A stretch of DNA of 64,000 bases from Symbiodinium natans (taxonomy: Eukaryota; Sar; Dinophyceae; Suessiales; Symbiodiniaceae). Numbering within the stretch: the first letter of the stretch is position 1; the number at the start of each line of letters is the position of its first letter. Below the pieces are notes generated by a model. The model had not been told where the DNA came from. It was given only the letters and a program-made list of their open reading frames with translations, and searched no databases. Shown here one piece after another: positions 29,712-39,356 of the stretch. The stretch covers positions 297,001 through 361,000 of the forward strand of contig CAJNDS010002110.1 of the NCBI GenBank assembly GCA_905221605.1. Direction: 5' to 3'. The position numbers and the translations under genes are program-made.

Positions 29712-29804
29712 TCCAGCTAGATGGCTGGGCGTCCCCAGCGCTTCGTGAAGCGCCTTGGTCAGCGACCCCCTGCCGCAGCCGAGGTCCTCCCCACACGCGT
29801 TGGG
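29712..29804 (-). CDS. exon with SAM-methyltransferase motif I
   Basis: 93 nt, 31 codons, phase 0 at both ends. Acceptor AAACCCTGAG|C, donor GGA|GTGTAGGG into an array. It reads CGEDLGCGRGSLTKALHEAL. D-L-G-C-G-R-G is the glycine-rich SAM-binding loop (motif I). The following motifs occur in the expected order on lower-coordinate exons. Confidence 0.75.
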
Positions 29805-29805
29805 C

Positions 29806-29960
29806 TCAGGGTTTAGGGTTTGGGGTTTAGGGTTTGGGGTTTAGGGTTTGGGGTTTAGGGTTTGGGGTTTAGGGTTTGGGGTTTAGGGTTTGGGGTTTAG
29901 GGTTTAGGGTTTGGGGTTTAGGGTTTAGGGTTTCGGGTTTCGGGTTGGGTTGAGGGTGTA
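29806..29960 (+). repeat. telomeric array alternating TTTAGGG/TTTGGGG
   Basis: Regular 14-bp higher-order unit, 155 bp. Acceptor side of the motif I exon. Confidence 0.93.
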
Positions 29961-30071
29961 GGGCTTGGGGCTTCTGCTCTCGGGTTTAGGTCCCAGAAAA
30001 AGGAAGCAGGACGAACTAAATCCCACCAAAAAGGCAGTTCGAACACGGCCTACCAGTAGCTTCCAGGACCT

Positions 30072-30205
30072 CTGAGAGGTCTGGGAGGATGCAAAGAAGT
30101 AGATCCCTTTTAAGGGCTCCTAAGAATGACGTATAGGCTCAGGGTTTAGGGGAGGGGGGGGGGGGTTCTACTTTTAGGATCCCAGGGGTCTGGGTTTGGC
30201 TTTGG
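30072..30205. mobile_element. IE-H with G-run
   Basis: AGAAGTAGATCCCTTTTAAGG ... GGTTCTACTTTTAGGATCCC. Confidence 0.6.
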
Positions 30206-30318
30206 CATTGACGGGCCTCAGATTCCTACTATGCGTAGATGGGGTTTAGGGTTTAGGGTTTAGGGTAACCCCAAACCCTAAACCCTAAACTAAGCCCTTC
30301 ATAGGGTGTAAGGTTGAC

Positions 30319-30408
30319 TTGTGCTGCTTGATCATGTTGCCCTTGGCTTCTTCTTTGATTCTTTGCTGCTCGGGCCCGAAGCGACGGCTGCAGGAGTCGC
30401 CGCCTTCC
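30319..30408 (-). CDS. exon, upstream part of methyltransferase gene
   Basis: 90 nt, acceptor CCCTAAG|G, donor CACAA|GTCAACC. One frame reads RFGPEQQRIKEEAKGNMIKQ, the other KAATPAAVASGPSSKESKKK. Lys-rich in both. Confidence 0.58.
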
Positions 30409-30985
30409 CTTAGGGTTAAGGGTTTAGGGTTTAGGGTTTAGGGTTTAGGGTTTAGGGTGTTAAGAGCGCTGAGAAACACTAAAATCCCTTGGCTGCACTT
30501 AGCAGGGTAGCTATAAACTAATTTTTTAGCTGCCTTCTTCAGAAACCCAATAAACCCAAAAAGGCTAAGGATCTAAAGTTGCAGTAAAGCACCACAGAGA
30601 TCCGAACCCCTACTTGGAGGTTCATGGTCTTTAGCCACCCAATGATAGCTGTACTTATCTCCCAACTATAACCCACTTATAGATACACTTCTACTACTGC
30701 ACCCCCACCCTTTTTTGAACCCACGCACAGCTTGCATGCCAAAAAAACAGCACCCCTGCCAATAGGTCTATGGACTTTCTCCTCGAATCTCGGATCGCAC
30801 ATGCCCTTCAAACAAGGGAGGATACTGCCGAAGTCGCCATACGCTCTATTCACCTACCCTTCGCCCTATAAACCCTTACACCTATAAGCGCCGCAAACCT
30901 AAAAACCCAAAAAACCTCGAACCCTACTCCTCAACTTGGATAGCTTGCCTGGAACCCAGCCCAAGCACGTCGTCAGAACCTCAAC

Positions 30986-31069
30986 CTATGCTTGTAGGTG
31001 ACCATGAAGCCATGCCTCAAACTCCTCTGCACCGAAGCCGTAAAGCCCCAAGTCCCGAAACTCCACAAG
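30986..31069 (-). CDS. exon, frame uncertain
   Basis: 84 nt with acceptor TTTGGTGCTCAAG|C and donor ATAG|GTTGAGG. The phase-2 frame is open throughout (FTASVQRSLRHGFMVTYKH). The phase-0 frame reads LVEFRDLGLYGFGAEEFEAW and ends in a TAG at the donor, so it could instead be a last exon. Confidence 0.6.
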   Translation of the reverse strand, partial: LVEFRDLGLYGFGAEEFEAWLHGHLQA

Positions 31070-31185
31070 CTTGAGCACCAAACCCGAAAATACCCAACCC
31101 TAAACCCTAAATCCCTGGGTTTAGGGTTTAGGGTTTAGGGTTTAGGGTTTATATAGGGTTTCGGGCTTCAAGCCCCCAAAAAAAC

Positions 31186-31263
31186 CGGCCCGGTCCACGG
31201 CACGTTGAACCCGCCCGAGGTCGAAGTGATCACGGAGTGCCTCAGAGAGAGCAACCCAGAAAC
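31186..31263 (-). CDS. exon, unknown product
   Basis: 78 nt. Acceptor TTGGGATTCTTTCAAG|G, donor GCCG|GTTTTTTT. It reads VALSEALRDHFDLGRVQRAV. Strongly helical, protein-like. Confidence 0.7.
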
Positions 31264-31429
31264 CTTGAAAGAATCCCAAAATGGCTGGGGTTTAGGGTTT
31301 AGGGTTTAGGGTTTAGGGTTTAGGGCTTAATTTAAGGTTTAGGGTGGAAAGCCCAACTAGTTACAGTACCCTATACAGGGTTGAGAGTCTAATTAGGGTT
31401 TAGGGTTTAGGGTTTGGGGTTTAGGGTTT

Positions 31430-31506
31430 AGGGCTATACTACTATTGGGTCATTCTTATAGGAAATCTGAAAGGGATCTACTTTTTGGATCCTCCCAGGG
31501 GGTCTG
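31430..31506. mobile_element. IE-H right half
   Basis: TACTATTGGGTCATTCTTAT and GGGATCTACTTTTTGGATCC. Confidence 0.58.
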
Positions 31507-31715
31507 CGAAGGTGCTTGAGCGGCGTGCAGTGGGCTTTCGGAGTTTTCGGCTCTCTCACTATCGCAAGCGGGCGAGGCTCTTGACTAGGGTTTAGGGTTT
31601 AGGGTTCAGGGTTTAGGGGTTTCACCTAAGGGCCAGGGTCTCGGGGCCCCAAACCCTCAATAGGGGGTTTCTGAAACTTAAACCCTAAACCCTAAACCCT
31701 AAACCCCTAAGGGTC

Positions 31716-31776
31716 CTTGAAAGCATGGGGCTGTCCGGGTGCCAGGATCTGGTTTAAGCCCATTAAGTCGGTTAGC
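31716..31776 (-). CDS. exon, unknown product
   Basis: 61 nt, acceptor AAAGCGCATGCCAG|G, probable GA donor AAG|GACCCTT; reading on reaches a TAG. It reads LTDLMGLNQILAPGQPHAFK. Confidence 0.6.
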
Positions 31777-31948
31777 CTGGCATGCGCTTTCAAGAGAGAT
31801 AGAGGGTTGGGAGTGCATCATTCACTCTTTCCCCTGTTAAAATAGTATTGTGTTTGATGTCTAGGTCTTTTGGTTTAGGGTTTAGGGTTTAGGGTTTGGG
31901 GCTTAGGGTTGAGGGTTTGGGGTTTGGGGTTTCGGGTCACACAAATAC

Positions 31949-31988
31949 CTCAAACAGTATAATTCCTCAACCGTGGCGACTGGGGAAC
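31949..31988 (-). CDS. small exon, unknown product
   Basis: 40 nt with canonical signals: GATCTCCCCCTAG|G and TTTGAG|GTATTT. It reads SPVATVEELYCL. Confidence 0.62.
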
Positions 31989-32103
31989 CTAGGGGGAGAT
32001 CTCCGATGCTTAGGGTTCAGGGTTTAGGGTTCAGGGTTTAGGGTTTAGGGTTCAGGGTTTAGGGTTCAGGGTTTCCGGTAGCCACACCAAAGCCTAGCTT
32101 AAC

Positions 32104-32169
32104 CACTCTGGGAATTTAGGGGTGAGGGTTGCATCCCTGACGTTAGGTCCCCTCCACTCAAAACCTTCT
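32104..32169 (-). CDS. exon, unknown product
   Basis: 66 nt, acceptor GTTGGCTTTGCAG|A, donor AGAGTG|GTTAAGC. It reads KVLSGGDLTSGMQPSPLNSQ. Confidence 0.58.
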
Positions 32170-32264
32170 CTGCAAAGCCAACTTTGCAAATCATCCTAAA
32201 CCCTAAACCCTAAACCCTAAACCCTAAGCCCTAGACCCTAAACCCTAAACCCTAAACCTTAAAC

Positions 32265-32307
32265 CTATCCCGAAAGCTCTTGCGCATCCTTGCCCTCTGC
32301 GCAAACC
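32265..32307 (-). CDS. small exon, unknown product
   Basis: 43 nt, acceptor AGATGTTTCTTCAG|G, donor GATAG|GTTTAAGG. It reads FAQRARMRKSFRD. Confidence 0.6.
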
Positions 32308-32377
32308 CTGAAGAAACATCTGTCCCCTAAACCCTAAACCCTAAACCCTAAACCCTAAACCCTAAACCCTAAGTGTC

Positions 32378-32450
32378 AATGTTCCCCGGCCTGCACGCAG
32401 CAAGCGATCTGCCTGCTAGCCGGCTCGTGCTACGGATGCCGAAGCCGCTT
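32378..32450 (-). CDS. exon, unknown product
   Basis: 73 nt, acceptor AAACCCACTAG|A. It reads SGFGIRSTSRLAGRSLAACR. The donor is probably GA (ATT|GACACTTAG); reading on reaches TAG. Confidence 0.5.
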
Positions 32451-32734
32451 CTAGTGGGTTTAGGGTTTAGGGTCTAGGGCTTTTAGGGTTTAGGGCTTAG
32501 GGCTTAGGGCTTTTTGGGTTTAGGGTTTAGGGTTTAGGGGTTCAGCTTCTTATATGGCCTAGATAGGGCACCAACCCCCTGAAAGAATTGTCGGGCTTAG
32601 TGTTTTCAGCGAGCCCAGACAAGGCTTGAGCCCAGACACTAAACCCTAAACAGCCCCAAACCCTGAACCCTGAACCCTGAACCCTAAACCCTAAACAGCC
32701 CCAAACCCTGAACCCTAAACTAAACTCTATAAAC

Positions 32735-32813
32735 CTTAGCTGACAGCCCCTGGGCGTGGAATGCGATGGGGTTTTCAGGACCGCCAGGACCCACAGCCCT
32801 GTCCACCTGTTTC
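32735..32813 (-). CDS. exon, unknown product
   Basis: 79 nt, acceptor CGGGCTGCCAG|G, donor GCTAAG|GTTTATAG. It reads KQVDRAVGPGGPENPIAFHA. Confidence 0.68.
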
Positions 32814-32928
32814 CTGGCAGCCCGGGGCCGCGTAGGCATAGAAACTAGGCACCCTAAACCCTAAACCCAGAACCCTGATCCCTCAAAGGCTTTCGTAGGG
32901 CGGGGGCCCTTGAGCGGCCCTAAAACAC

Positions 32929-32989
32929 CAGCATTCCCGCCCAAAGGGGCCTAAGCGGAGGCTTCTCTTACGGAATTCGGTCCCCGAAC
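32929..32989 (-). CDS. exon, unknown product
   Basis: 61 nt, acceptor AATCAAACGTCCAG|G, donor GCTG|GTGTTTTAG. It reads SGTEFRKRSLRLGPFGREC. Confidence 0.62.
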
Positions 32990-33051
32990 CTGGACGTTTG
33001 ATTGCTGGTTTAGAGTTTAGGGTTTAGGGTTGTTGTTGGAGTACCCTTTTC

Positions 33052-33160
33052 TTGGGATGTTCTCCCTTGTGCGAACAGTCCTGAATCGCTGAATCGGGAT
33101 TCCAGTAGGGGGGTACTCGAATCCCTATTAAGGACTGTTAGTATGAGGGGAACATCCCAA
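33052..33160. mobile_element. IE-B introner-like element
   Basis: Ends TTGGGATGTTCTCCC / GGGGAACATCCCAA, inner AACAGTCCT...AAGGACTGTT. Confidence 0.75.
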
Positions 33161-33770
33161 ACCCTATGGCTTCATGTCCAAAATCAGCCCACCGACCCCG
33201 CCTAAACCCTCCCCCCCCCTCCAAAAAAAAGGGTTTAGGGTTTGGGGTTTAGGGTTCTTTCACATTCGAAGACTAGACCCAAGAATTGAAAGGGTGCCCT
33301 TTTTGGTTGAAGGAGCTTGTAAGGGAACCTAAACCCTAAAAAAAAAGGGAAGACAAGGGGAGAAGGGCCCACTCTGGGTCGTAGAAGAAGCCTAAGTAAA
33401 CAGGGCACCCCGTCTTTGACATGTCTTTGGTGCAATTCGGTGTGCAAAACTATATCCTCCTTGGGAATCATTTTTTAATTTTGTTTATACAAAACCCAAG
33501 AGGATAGTAAACATCATATTTTTATTAAAGTTCTGAGGGGAGTATGGAAAAAGGGTACTGCTGGGACCTATTCTCCCCTTCCAACCTCAAAAAATATAAA
33601 TATTGTTCTCATGTTCCCTTGTGTTTTGTGCAGAGAGAAATAGAACACACGTCCTATAAGGAAAAGGTCTATAAAGAGTCCTCCACTCCTCAACCCAAGA
33701 CCTTAGGGTTTGGGGTTTAGGGCTTTCAAAGTTTAGGGCATTCAAAACAAAACACAAAAAAAAACGGCAC
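33161..33770. other. gene-poor stretch
   Basis: C-run, a short telomeric block at 33236, an interrupted AAAGGGTGCCCTTTTTGG-type element also seen at 56040, and AT-rich sequence. No exon with both splice signals was found. Confidence 0.45.
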
Positions 33771-33816
33771 CGGCACGCCAAGCTGCTCCGCTTTCCGCCG
33801 CCTCATCCGGAAAGCT
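33771..33816 (-). CDS. small exon, unknown product
   Basis: 46 nt, acceptor TTTGAGGTGTCAG|A, donor GCCG|GTGCCG. It reads SFPDEAAESGAAWRA. Confidence 0.6.
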
Positions 33817-34203
33817 CTGACACCTCAAACATAAGCTCCAAAACTTCGCCAGAAACCCTAAGCTCTGTAAACCCTAAACCCCAGCATGGAGGTGCGATTG
33901 AGGGTTTAGTTTGGGGTTTAGGGTTTAGGGTTTAAGTGTTTAGGGTTTAGGGTTTGGGGATGCAATGCACCCACAACTGAGCATAATGGAGAAGTGGGTT
34001 TGGGGTTTAGGGCTCATGTTTCATTGTGCATAAAACTGATTCAGAAACCTGCTGTTTGTGATCTTCTTCGAACTTTCAAACACAAGCCTATCTAAATGAA
34101 ACCAAAATCGAAGGACATCACGTCTTCACCCTCAAAGAAAAGTTTAGGGTTTAGGGTTTATAGGGTTTAGGGTTTTAGGGTTTAGGAAAAAGGCAAGCCC
34201 AGA

Positions 34204-34241
34204 CTTCAAACTGCGGTCGCCCGGAGTCTGCGCCGAGCAGC
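34204..34241 (-). CDS. possible exon, unknown product
   Basis: Acceptor GGGAATGACGTAG|G then CSAQTPGDRSLK. No standard donor is seen at the left side. Confidence 0.35.
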
Positions 34242-34371
34242 CTACGTCATTCCCAGGCCGGTTCCAAAATCCCCCCCCCCAAACCCTAACCCTAAACCCT
34301 AAAACCCTCCCTCCGCTCCCCAAGTCCCTGAATCCGGCTTCTGAACTTTCAGGACCCTTAATCCCATTCCT

Positions 34372-34530
34372 TTATTATTTATATAACCCCTAAATAAATA
34401 AATATAAATAAGTAAAAAAAAAATATATATATATATATACTTTATATAGTTCCTATATATAAGTAGCCCCTAAATAACCTCTAACTAACCTCCAAGGTCC
34501 CTTATACAGGTCCCTGCTTGAGACCCTTGG
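34372..34530. mobile_element. IE-L family member
   Basis: AT-rich centre, AGTAGCCCCTAAATAACC, AAGGTCCCTTATACAGGTCC; shares sequence with 49560-49745 and 63858-63950. Confidence 0.5.
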
Positions 34531-34534
34531 GAAC

Positions 34535-34712
34535 TTGCATACCTCCAGGCTCCTGTCTACCTAGATGCCTGGGGGTTCAGGGTACTTGGTAACCCAGTAA
34601 TGACTTTACTTAACACCCAAGATTAACCCGATTAGGGCACTTAAGGGCCTTACATGTGGGTTATGACTACACATATACTTGGTTACGAAGTACCCTGAAC
34701 ATCCAAGTACAC
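34535..34712. mobile_element. IE-C introner-like element
   Basis: GGTACTTGGTAACCCAGTAA ... ACTTGGTTACGAAGTACCC inverted pair, right end GAACATCCAAGTA. Confidence 0.65.
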
Positions 34713-34794
34713 CTAAACCCTAAACCCTAAATCCTAAACCCTAAACCCTAAACCCTAAACCCTAAACCCTAAACCCTAAACCCTAAACCCTGTT
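34710..34794 (-). repeat. telomeric array (CCCTAAA)
   Basis: Adjoins IE-C. Confidence 0.92.
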
Positions 34795-34803
34795 CCTAAG
34801 TAC

Positions 34804-34881
34804 CTGGGGTCTTCTACATGCTTTGGGGACCTCCGCTGCCAAGCCCAGCAGCCAGTCGTCAGCTTGGGCGCAGGGAGGAGC
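34804..34881 (-). CDS. exon, unknown product
   Basis: 78 nt, 26 codons, phase 0 at both ends. Acceptor CACACCCAGAG|G, donor CCCAG|GTACTTAG. It reads APPCAQADDWLLGLAAEVPK. Flanked by arrays. Confidence 0.68.
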
Positions 34882-34899
34882 CTCTGGGTGTGTCTTGGC

Positions 34900-35100
34900 T
34901 CTAGGGTTTGGGGTTTGGGGTTAGGGTTTAGGGTTAGGGTTTAGGGTTTAGGGTTTAGGGTTTAAGGTTTAGGGTTTTAGGGTTTAGGGTTTAGGGTTTA
35001 GGGTTTGGGGTTTGGGGTTTAGGGTTTAGGGTTTGGGGTTTAGGGTGCTGGGATTAGGGTTCAGGGACTAGGGTTTATGGCTTAGGGTTCAGGGTTTAGG
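34900..35100 (+). repeat. telomeric array (TTTAGGG), 200 bp, variants
   Basis: Acceptor side of the exon at 34804. Confidence 0.88.
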
Positions 35101-35238
35101 GGTACGGAGCCCTCAGCTCGCTGATGGTCAGTGCTCTAACTTTTGGTACCCAGGTTGCCAGCAGCCCTAAACCCTAAACCCTAAACCCCAAACCCTAAAC
35201 CCTAAACCTTAGAGAAACCCCAAACCCTAAACCCTCAC

Positions 35239-35265
35239 AGGTGTGGCCCTTTGCGTTTCATCGGG
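35239..35265 (-). CDS. micro-exon, unknown product
   Basis: 27 nt, 9 codons: PDETQRATP. Strong signals: CCCCTTCCCTCAAACAG|C and CCT|GTGAGGG. Confidence 0.55.
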
Positions 35266-35584
35266 CTGTTTGAGGGAAGGGGATACGGGTGCTACTGGAC
35301 ATCCTGGGGTCCGTTTATAATGGCGGTTTTGGGTTTAGGGCTTAGGGTTTAGGGACCCTTCGAAAAGGGACCATCATGCACAGGACAGGTCATAGATAGG
35401 TTGGGTCACCATCTTGCAGGTGGAAAAGAGATCTTGAACTCAATCAAACGGAGATCTTCAACTCGATCCTGGATGGCTGCTGCTTCATGAAAAATGAAAA
35501 CTCTAAACCCTCAACCCTCAGCCCTAAACCCTAAACCCTAAACCCTAAACCCTAGATCTAGGGTGTTAAGGTCTTTCCGCGAGC

Positions 35585-35643
35585 CTGGCTTCGCAGTCCG
35601 ACAGCGTCTGTAGCAGCGCGCTGAGCCAGGGAGTCTTCGGGCC
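35585..35643 (-). CDS. exon, unknown product
   Basis: 59 nt, acceptor CTCGAGGCCTCCAG|G, donor GCCAG|GCTCGC (GC type). It reads GPKTPWLSALLQTLSDCEA. Confidence 0.65.
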
Positions 35644-36149
35644 CTGGAGGCCTCGAGCGGCTTTCTAGGGTCTAGGGTGTCTGGGGTTTAGGGTTTAGGG
35701 TTTGGGGTTTGGGGTTTAGGGCTAGGGTTTAGGGTTTAGGGCTAGGGTTTAGGGTTTCTGGGTTTCTAGGGGTTCCAGAGGGGTTTTAGGGCTTTTAGGG
35801 TTTTTGGGATTTGTAGGTTTCTAGGGTTTAAGGCTAGGCTTTGGGGTTCAGGGTTTAAAAAGGCTCTAGGGTTTGGGGAAGTTTGGGGGAGGTATAGAGG
35901 GATGCTGAGTGAATGGTTCATATCGAAAAAACAACATGTAAGCTGGGCTTCGGGACCCTGCGCGCCTTGTTTAGGCTTTAGGGTTTAGGGTTTAGGGTTT
36001 AGGGTTTAGGGTTTAGGGACTGCAACATGCCTTCAATTCATGGGATGCTGAGCAAGGGGTGTTCATGTCCACCCATTCTACGCCAATGCCGAAACCCTAA
36101 ACCCTAAACAGTAAACCCTAAACCCTAAACCCTAAACCGTAAACCCCAC

Positions 36150-36208
36150 CTCGCAGGCCGCAAAGCTCTGCCACTTCCACGGCTGCGTCGTCGAGGCCAA
36201 GCAAGAAA
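36150..36208 (-). CDS. exon, unknown product
   Basis: 59 nt, acceptor GCTGACCAAG|T, donor TGCGAG|GTGGGG. It reads FLLGLDDAAVEVAELCGLR. An earlier acceptor (TCCTTCTCAG) gives other open frames. Confidence 0.6.
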
Positions 36209-36245
36209 CTTGGTCAGCGATCTGAGAAGGACTGTAGGACTTTAG

Positions 36246-36425
36246 GGGGTTTAGGGTTTAGGGTTTAGGGTTTAGGGTTTAGGGTTTAGGGTTTAGGGTT
36301 TAGGGTTTACGGTTTAGGGGCTTAGGGTTTAGGGGCTTAGGGGCTTAGGGTTTATGTTTAGGTTTTGGGTCTAGGGTTCAGGGTCTAGGGATATATAGTT
36401 GGGTTTAGGGTTTAGGGTTTAGGGC
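36246..36425 (+). repeat. telomeric array (TTTAGGG), 180 bp
   Basis: Perfect at first, then variant. Confidence 0.9.
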
Positions 36426-36842
36426 TTCTGTGTGCTTCGGGTTTAGGGGTTATATACTTGGGGACTAGAGCATGTGGGGTTGGTGAAGGAATTGGGAAAA
36501 CATGACAGTTTAGGTGGTCTGTGACATGACACTTACAGGGCTGTAGGGGCATGTGGAGCCTGTAGCTACAGGGTTTTGGGGTTGAGGGTTGAGGGTTTAG
36601 GTTTAAGGCTTTACACTTTCCTCCCAACTTTCTACGGCACGACCTTCTTCACCAACTATCCGGCGCAGCCCACAAAAAGGCCTTTACGGGTTTATCGGCC
36701 TTGGTACAGGGCTCGCAGGGTGTATGGCGTTTGGGTTTAGGGCTCAGGCTCTAGGGGGCACCCCTCTCTCTCTAAACCCTAAATCCTAAACCCTGAACCC
36801 TGAACCCTAAACCCTAAACCCTAAACCCTAAACCCCTTTCAC

Positions 36843-36901
36843 AAGATAGGGCACACAACATGAAGGAGCCTGAACATGGCCTAAAACCGCCAAACCTGCA
36901 C
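36843..36901 (-). CDS. exon, unknown product
   Basis: 59 nt, acceptor GGAAGTACAG|G, donor TCTT|GTGAAAG. It reads CRFGGFRPCSGSFMLCALS. Confidence 0.48.
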
Positions 36902-37268
36902 CTGTACTTCCCATACTTCCCTTAGAACAAGATTTGTTAGGGTTTAGGGTTTAGGGTAAAGATTCCCTTGGGTGTTAAGCACACAAAATTGAAACGCCAT
37001 TCCTAAAAGGAACTGTAGACACATCAAGCTACAAGGTCCCACGAGGTTCGTTGATGGTTGGGCTCTAAGGCGATGACCCTTTTTGCATCCAGGCCTACCC
37101 CAAAAACCCCAAAACCCCAAAACCCTCAAACCCTAAAACCCTCAAACCCGAGGCCCTAAAACTCTGAAACTCTTAAACCCTGAAAAAGGCTGATCAAGCT
37201 TCATGAAGAGATATAAAGAGGGCTTCTCGAGGTTCCGGCTGTGGGAACTGCGCCCCCCCCCCCCCCCC

Positions 37269-37312
37269 CCTTGCATCTGAAGCAACTCCGCAGTGCTGCT
37301 CTCCAGCCAGTC
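37269..37312 (-). CDS. possible exon, unknown product
   Basis: Acceptor ATGAATCCCAG|G then DWLESSTAELLQMQG, running into an 18-base G run (plus-strand C run). The donor cannot be placed. Confidence 0.42.
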
Positions 37313-37559
37313 CTGGGATTCATTGCTTTTGCTTTCTGCTCCTGGGGTTTAGGGTTTAGGGTTTAGGGTTTGGGGTTTGGGGTTTAGGGTTTGGGGTTTG
37401 GGGTTGAGGCTTAAAGGGTTTATGCTTGACAGGGTTTAGAAGGTTTAGCGTTATGTGGTTTATAGGGGTGACTGGTTGTATGGTTTGTATGGTTTACAGG
37501 GTTCAACTCTAGGGTTCTAGGTCCGCTACAAGCAACAGGCGGAAGCCGCCGACCCTACA

Positions 37560-37735
37560 GGTGGGTAGGGTTGAGGGTTGAGGTTTGAGGTTTGGGGCTT
37601 GGGGCTTGGGGCTTGGGGCTTGAGGCTTGAGGCTGCGGGATTGAGGCGGGTAGGGTTGAGGGGGGGAGGGTTGAGGAGTGAGGGTTGAGGGTTGAGGGGT
37701 GGGGGTTGAGGGTCCAGGGTTGAGGGTGGCAAAAG
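37560..37735 (+). repeat. G-rich heptamer-like tract
   Basis: GGTTGAGG, GGGGCTT and GGGTTGAGGG units; open frames are repeat translations. Confidence 0.55.
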
Positions 37736-37799
37736 CCGCAAACGGCGACTTTTCCCTGGATAGCCCCACCGCTTGTGGGCGGAACGTTCTACTGATGGG

Positions 37800-37920
37800 G
37801 CCAGAGTCTTTAATTGAGGAATATTCCTTTAAAGCATAAGAGGGTTCCTTATATGGTTTCCTTAAAATTATGGGTATTGGCTATAAGGACTATTCCTTAA
37901 AGCAGAAGAGGGTTCCTGAT
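37800..37920. mobile_element. degraded IE-A-like cores
   Basis: Two tandem AGGA(C)TATTCCTT / GAGGGTTCCT segments without clear outer ends. Confidence 0.45.
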
Positions 37921-38316
37921 ATGTTTTTTCTGAAAAAGTAAGGGGTATATGGAGTACAAGAACCCTAAACCCTAAGCCCGCCTAGGGCTCTGGGGTCAAG
38001 ACCTCTGGCAAAGCACGGAGTGTTGATACAACGATTCCCTGTTTCAGCAAGGCAAGGGCACCCTTATTGAGGACCTTTATGCCAGAGATCGTGTTAAAAA
38101 AAGCTCTAACAGACCACCATTCAATGCAGCACGTCCATGTGTATTTCACACAAGCCGCACGCAAAAGTAGCTGCTTTGTCACCCCCATCTTTGAATCTGC
38201 AGAAGCTTTTGGAGGCTTCAGAGTTCTTCCGAAGGAACAAACAGACAAACAAAACAGACCTACATACATACCGAGCACCCTAATTCCTGAAGCACCTACG
38301 TAGTTCCTATAAGCAC

Positions 38317-38351
38317 GTAAACTCGAGCGTTTGCGACTCTGGCTGCTTTGC
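38317..38351 (-). CDS. small exon, unknown product
   Basis: 35 nt, acceptor GGCAGATCCAG|G, donor TTTAC|GTGCTTA. It reads AKQPESQTLEF. Confidence 0.5.
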
Positions 38352-38360
38352 CTGGATCTG

Positions 38361-38433
38361 CCAAAACCCCTTAATGAAGGAAAACACCCTAGTTTATACT
38401 AAGGGTCATGATTATAAAGTTAGGGCATATTCC
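38361..38433. mobile_element. IE-A fragment cut by telomeric array
   Basis: Left end CCAAAACCCCTTAATGAAGG; the right half is missing and a CCCTAAA array begins at 38433. Confidence 0.5.
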
Positions 38434-38513
38434 TAAACCCTAAATCCTAAACCCTAAACCCCAAACCCCAAACCCCAAACCCTAAACCCTAAACCCTAAA
38501 CCCTAAACCCTAA
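38433..38513 (-). repeat. telomeric array (CCCTAAA)
   Basis: Replaces the right half of an IE-A copy. Confidence 0.9.
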
Positions 38514-38524
38514 TCCGGGTGGAC

Positions 38525-38595
38525 CTGCAGAGTTCTCGAAAGAGCGGCCGGTGCCCGCGGGCTGGCGGAGGCGAGGCGGCTGTGGACCGCAGCAC
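38525..38595 (-). CDS. exon, unknown product
   Basis: 71 nt, acceptor CCTACTTCGGCAG|G, donor TGCAG|GTCCACC. In the phase left by the exon at 38696-38759 it reads AAVHSRLASASPRAPAALSR. The phase-0 frame reads VLRSTAASPPPARGHRPLFR. Confidence 0.66.
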
Positions 38596-38695
38596 CTGCC
38601 GAAGTAGGGTTTAGGGTTTTTTTTTTGCCACCCGCTTAGCTGACCTGTCGGACACTCTGCAGGGGAATGCCTGGATATACTGTATATGCGTTCAC

Positions 38696-38759
38696 CTTCG
38701 GTTACACCAAAATCACAGACTACTGAAAATCCCGAGTCCACAGCTAAGACTGCAGCGCC
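38696..38759 (-). CDS. exon, unknown product
   Basis: 64 nt, acceptor TTGTTGGTGAG|G, canonical donor GAAG|GTGAACGC. It reads GAAVLAVDSGFSVVCDFGVT. Confidence 0.7.
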
Positions 38760-38780
38760 CTCACCAACAATAGATCGTAG

Positions 38781-38920
38781 GGTTTAGGGTTTAGGGTTTA
38801 GGGTTTGGGGTTTGGGGTTTGGGGTTTGGGGTTTGGGGTTTGGGGTTTGGGGTTTGGGGTTTAGGGTTTAGGGTTTGGGGTCAAGGGCGTAGGGTTTAGG
38901 GTTTGGGATTTAGGGTTTGG
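38781..38920 (+). repeat. telomeric array rich in TTTGGGG
   Basis: About ten TTTGGGG units in a row. Confidence 0.9.
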
Positions 38921-38997
38921 GAAATAGGGCCCCCAGCTCGGCTCATGGGTTTGAGGTTCTTGTGGTCTTAGGATCCTCGGGTCAAGAGTTCAAGGTT

Positions 38998-39262
38998 CAG
39001 GGCTTTAGGACCCTTAGCTGTAGGGTTCAAGTCTCGCAGTTCAGGGAATATGTAAGGCTTTAGGACCCTTCGCTGCAGGGTTCAAGTTCAAGTTTCGGGG
39101 TTCAGGGTTCAGGGAATACGTGGGGCTTTCGGACCCTTAGCTGTAGGATGCAAGTTTCGGGGTTCAGGGTTCAGGGAATACGTAGGGCTTTCGGACCCTT
39201 AGCTGTAGGGGTTCAAGTTTTCGGGGTTCAGGGTTCAGGGGAAAGGTCGGGCTTTAGGGCCC
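38998..39262. repeat. about 63-bp tandem repeat, 4 units
   Basis: Units carry GGCTTTAGGACCCTTAGCTG, then GGTTCAAGTTTCGGGGTTC and TTCAGGGAATACGT; the later units are most similar. Confidence 0.78.
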
Positions 39263-39303
39263 TTCAATTCAAGGGCTTCGAAAGAGCTTATAGGGTCGGG
39301 TAC

Positions 39304-39356
39304 GTGAAGGGCTTGCGGCGGGCTCCTCCTCGCGGATAACGTGCACCCCAATCAAA
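39304..39356 (-). CDS. exon downstream of introner-intron
   Basis: 53 nt, acceptor CAACCACGCATAG|T contributed by IE-O, donor TCAC|GTACCCG. It reads LIGVHVIREEEPAASPS. Its single-base start completes the GG end of the exon at 39469-39575. Confidence 0.72.

Noticed and set aside
37509-37769. 86-codon Pro/Gln/Ser-rich frame
   Set aside because: Heptamer-like repeat translation; no exon signals.
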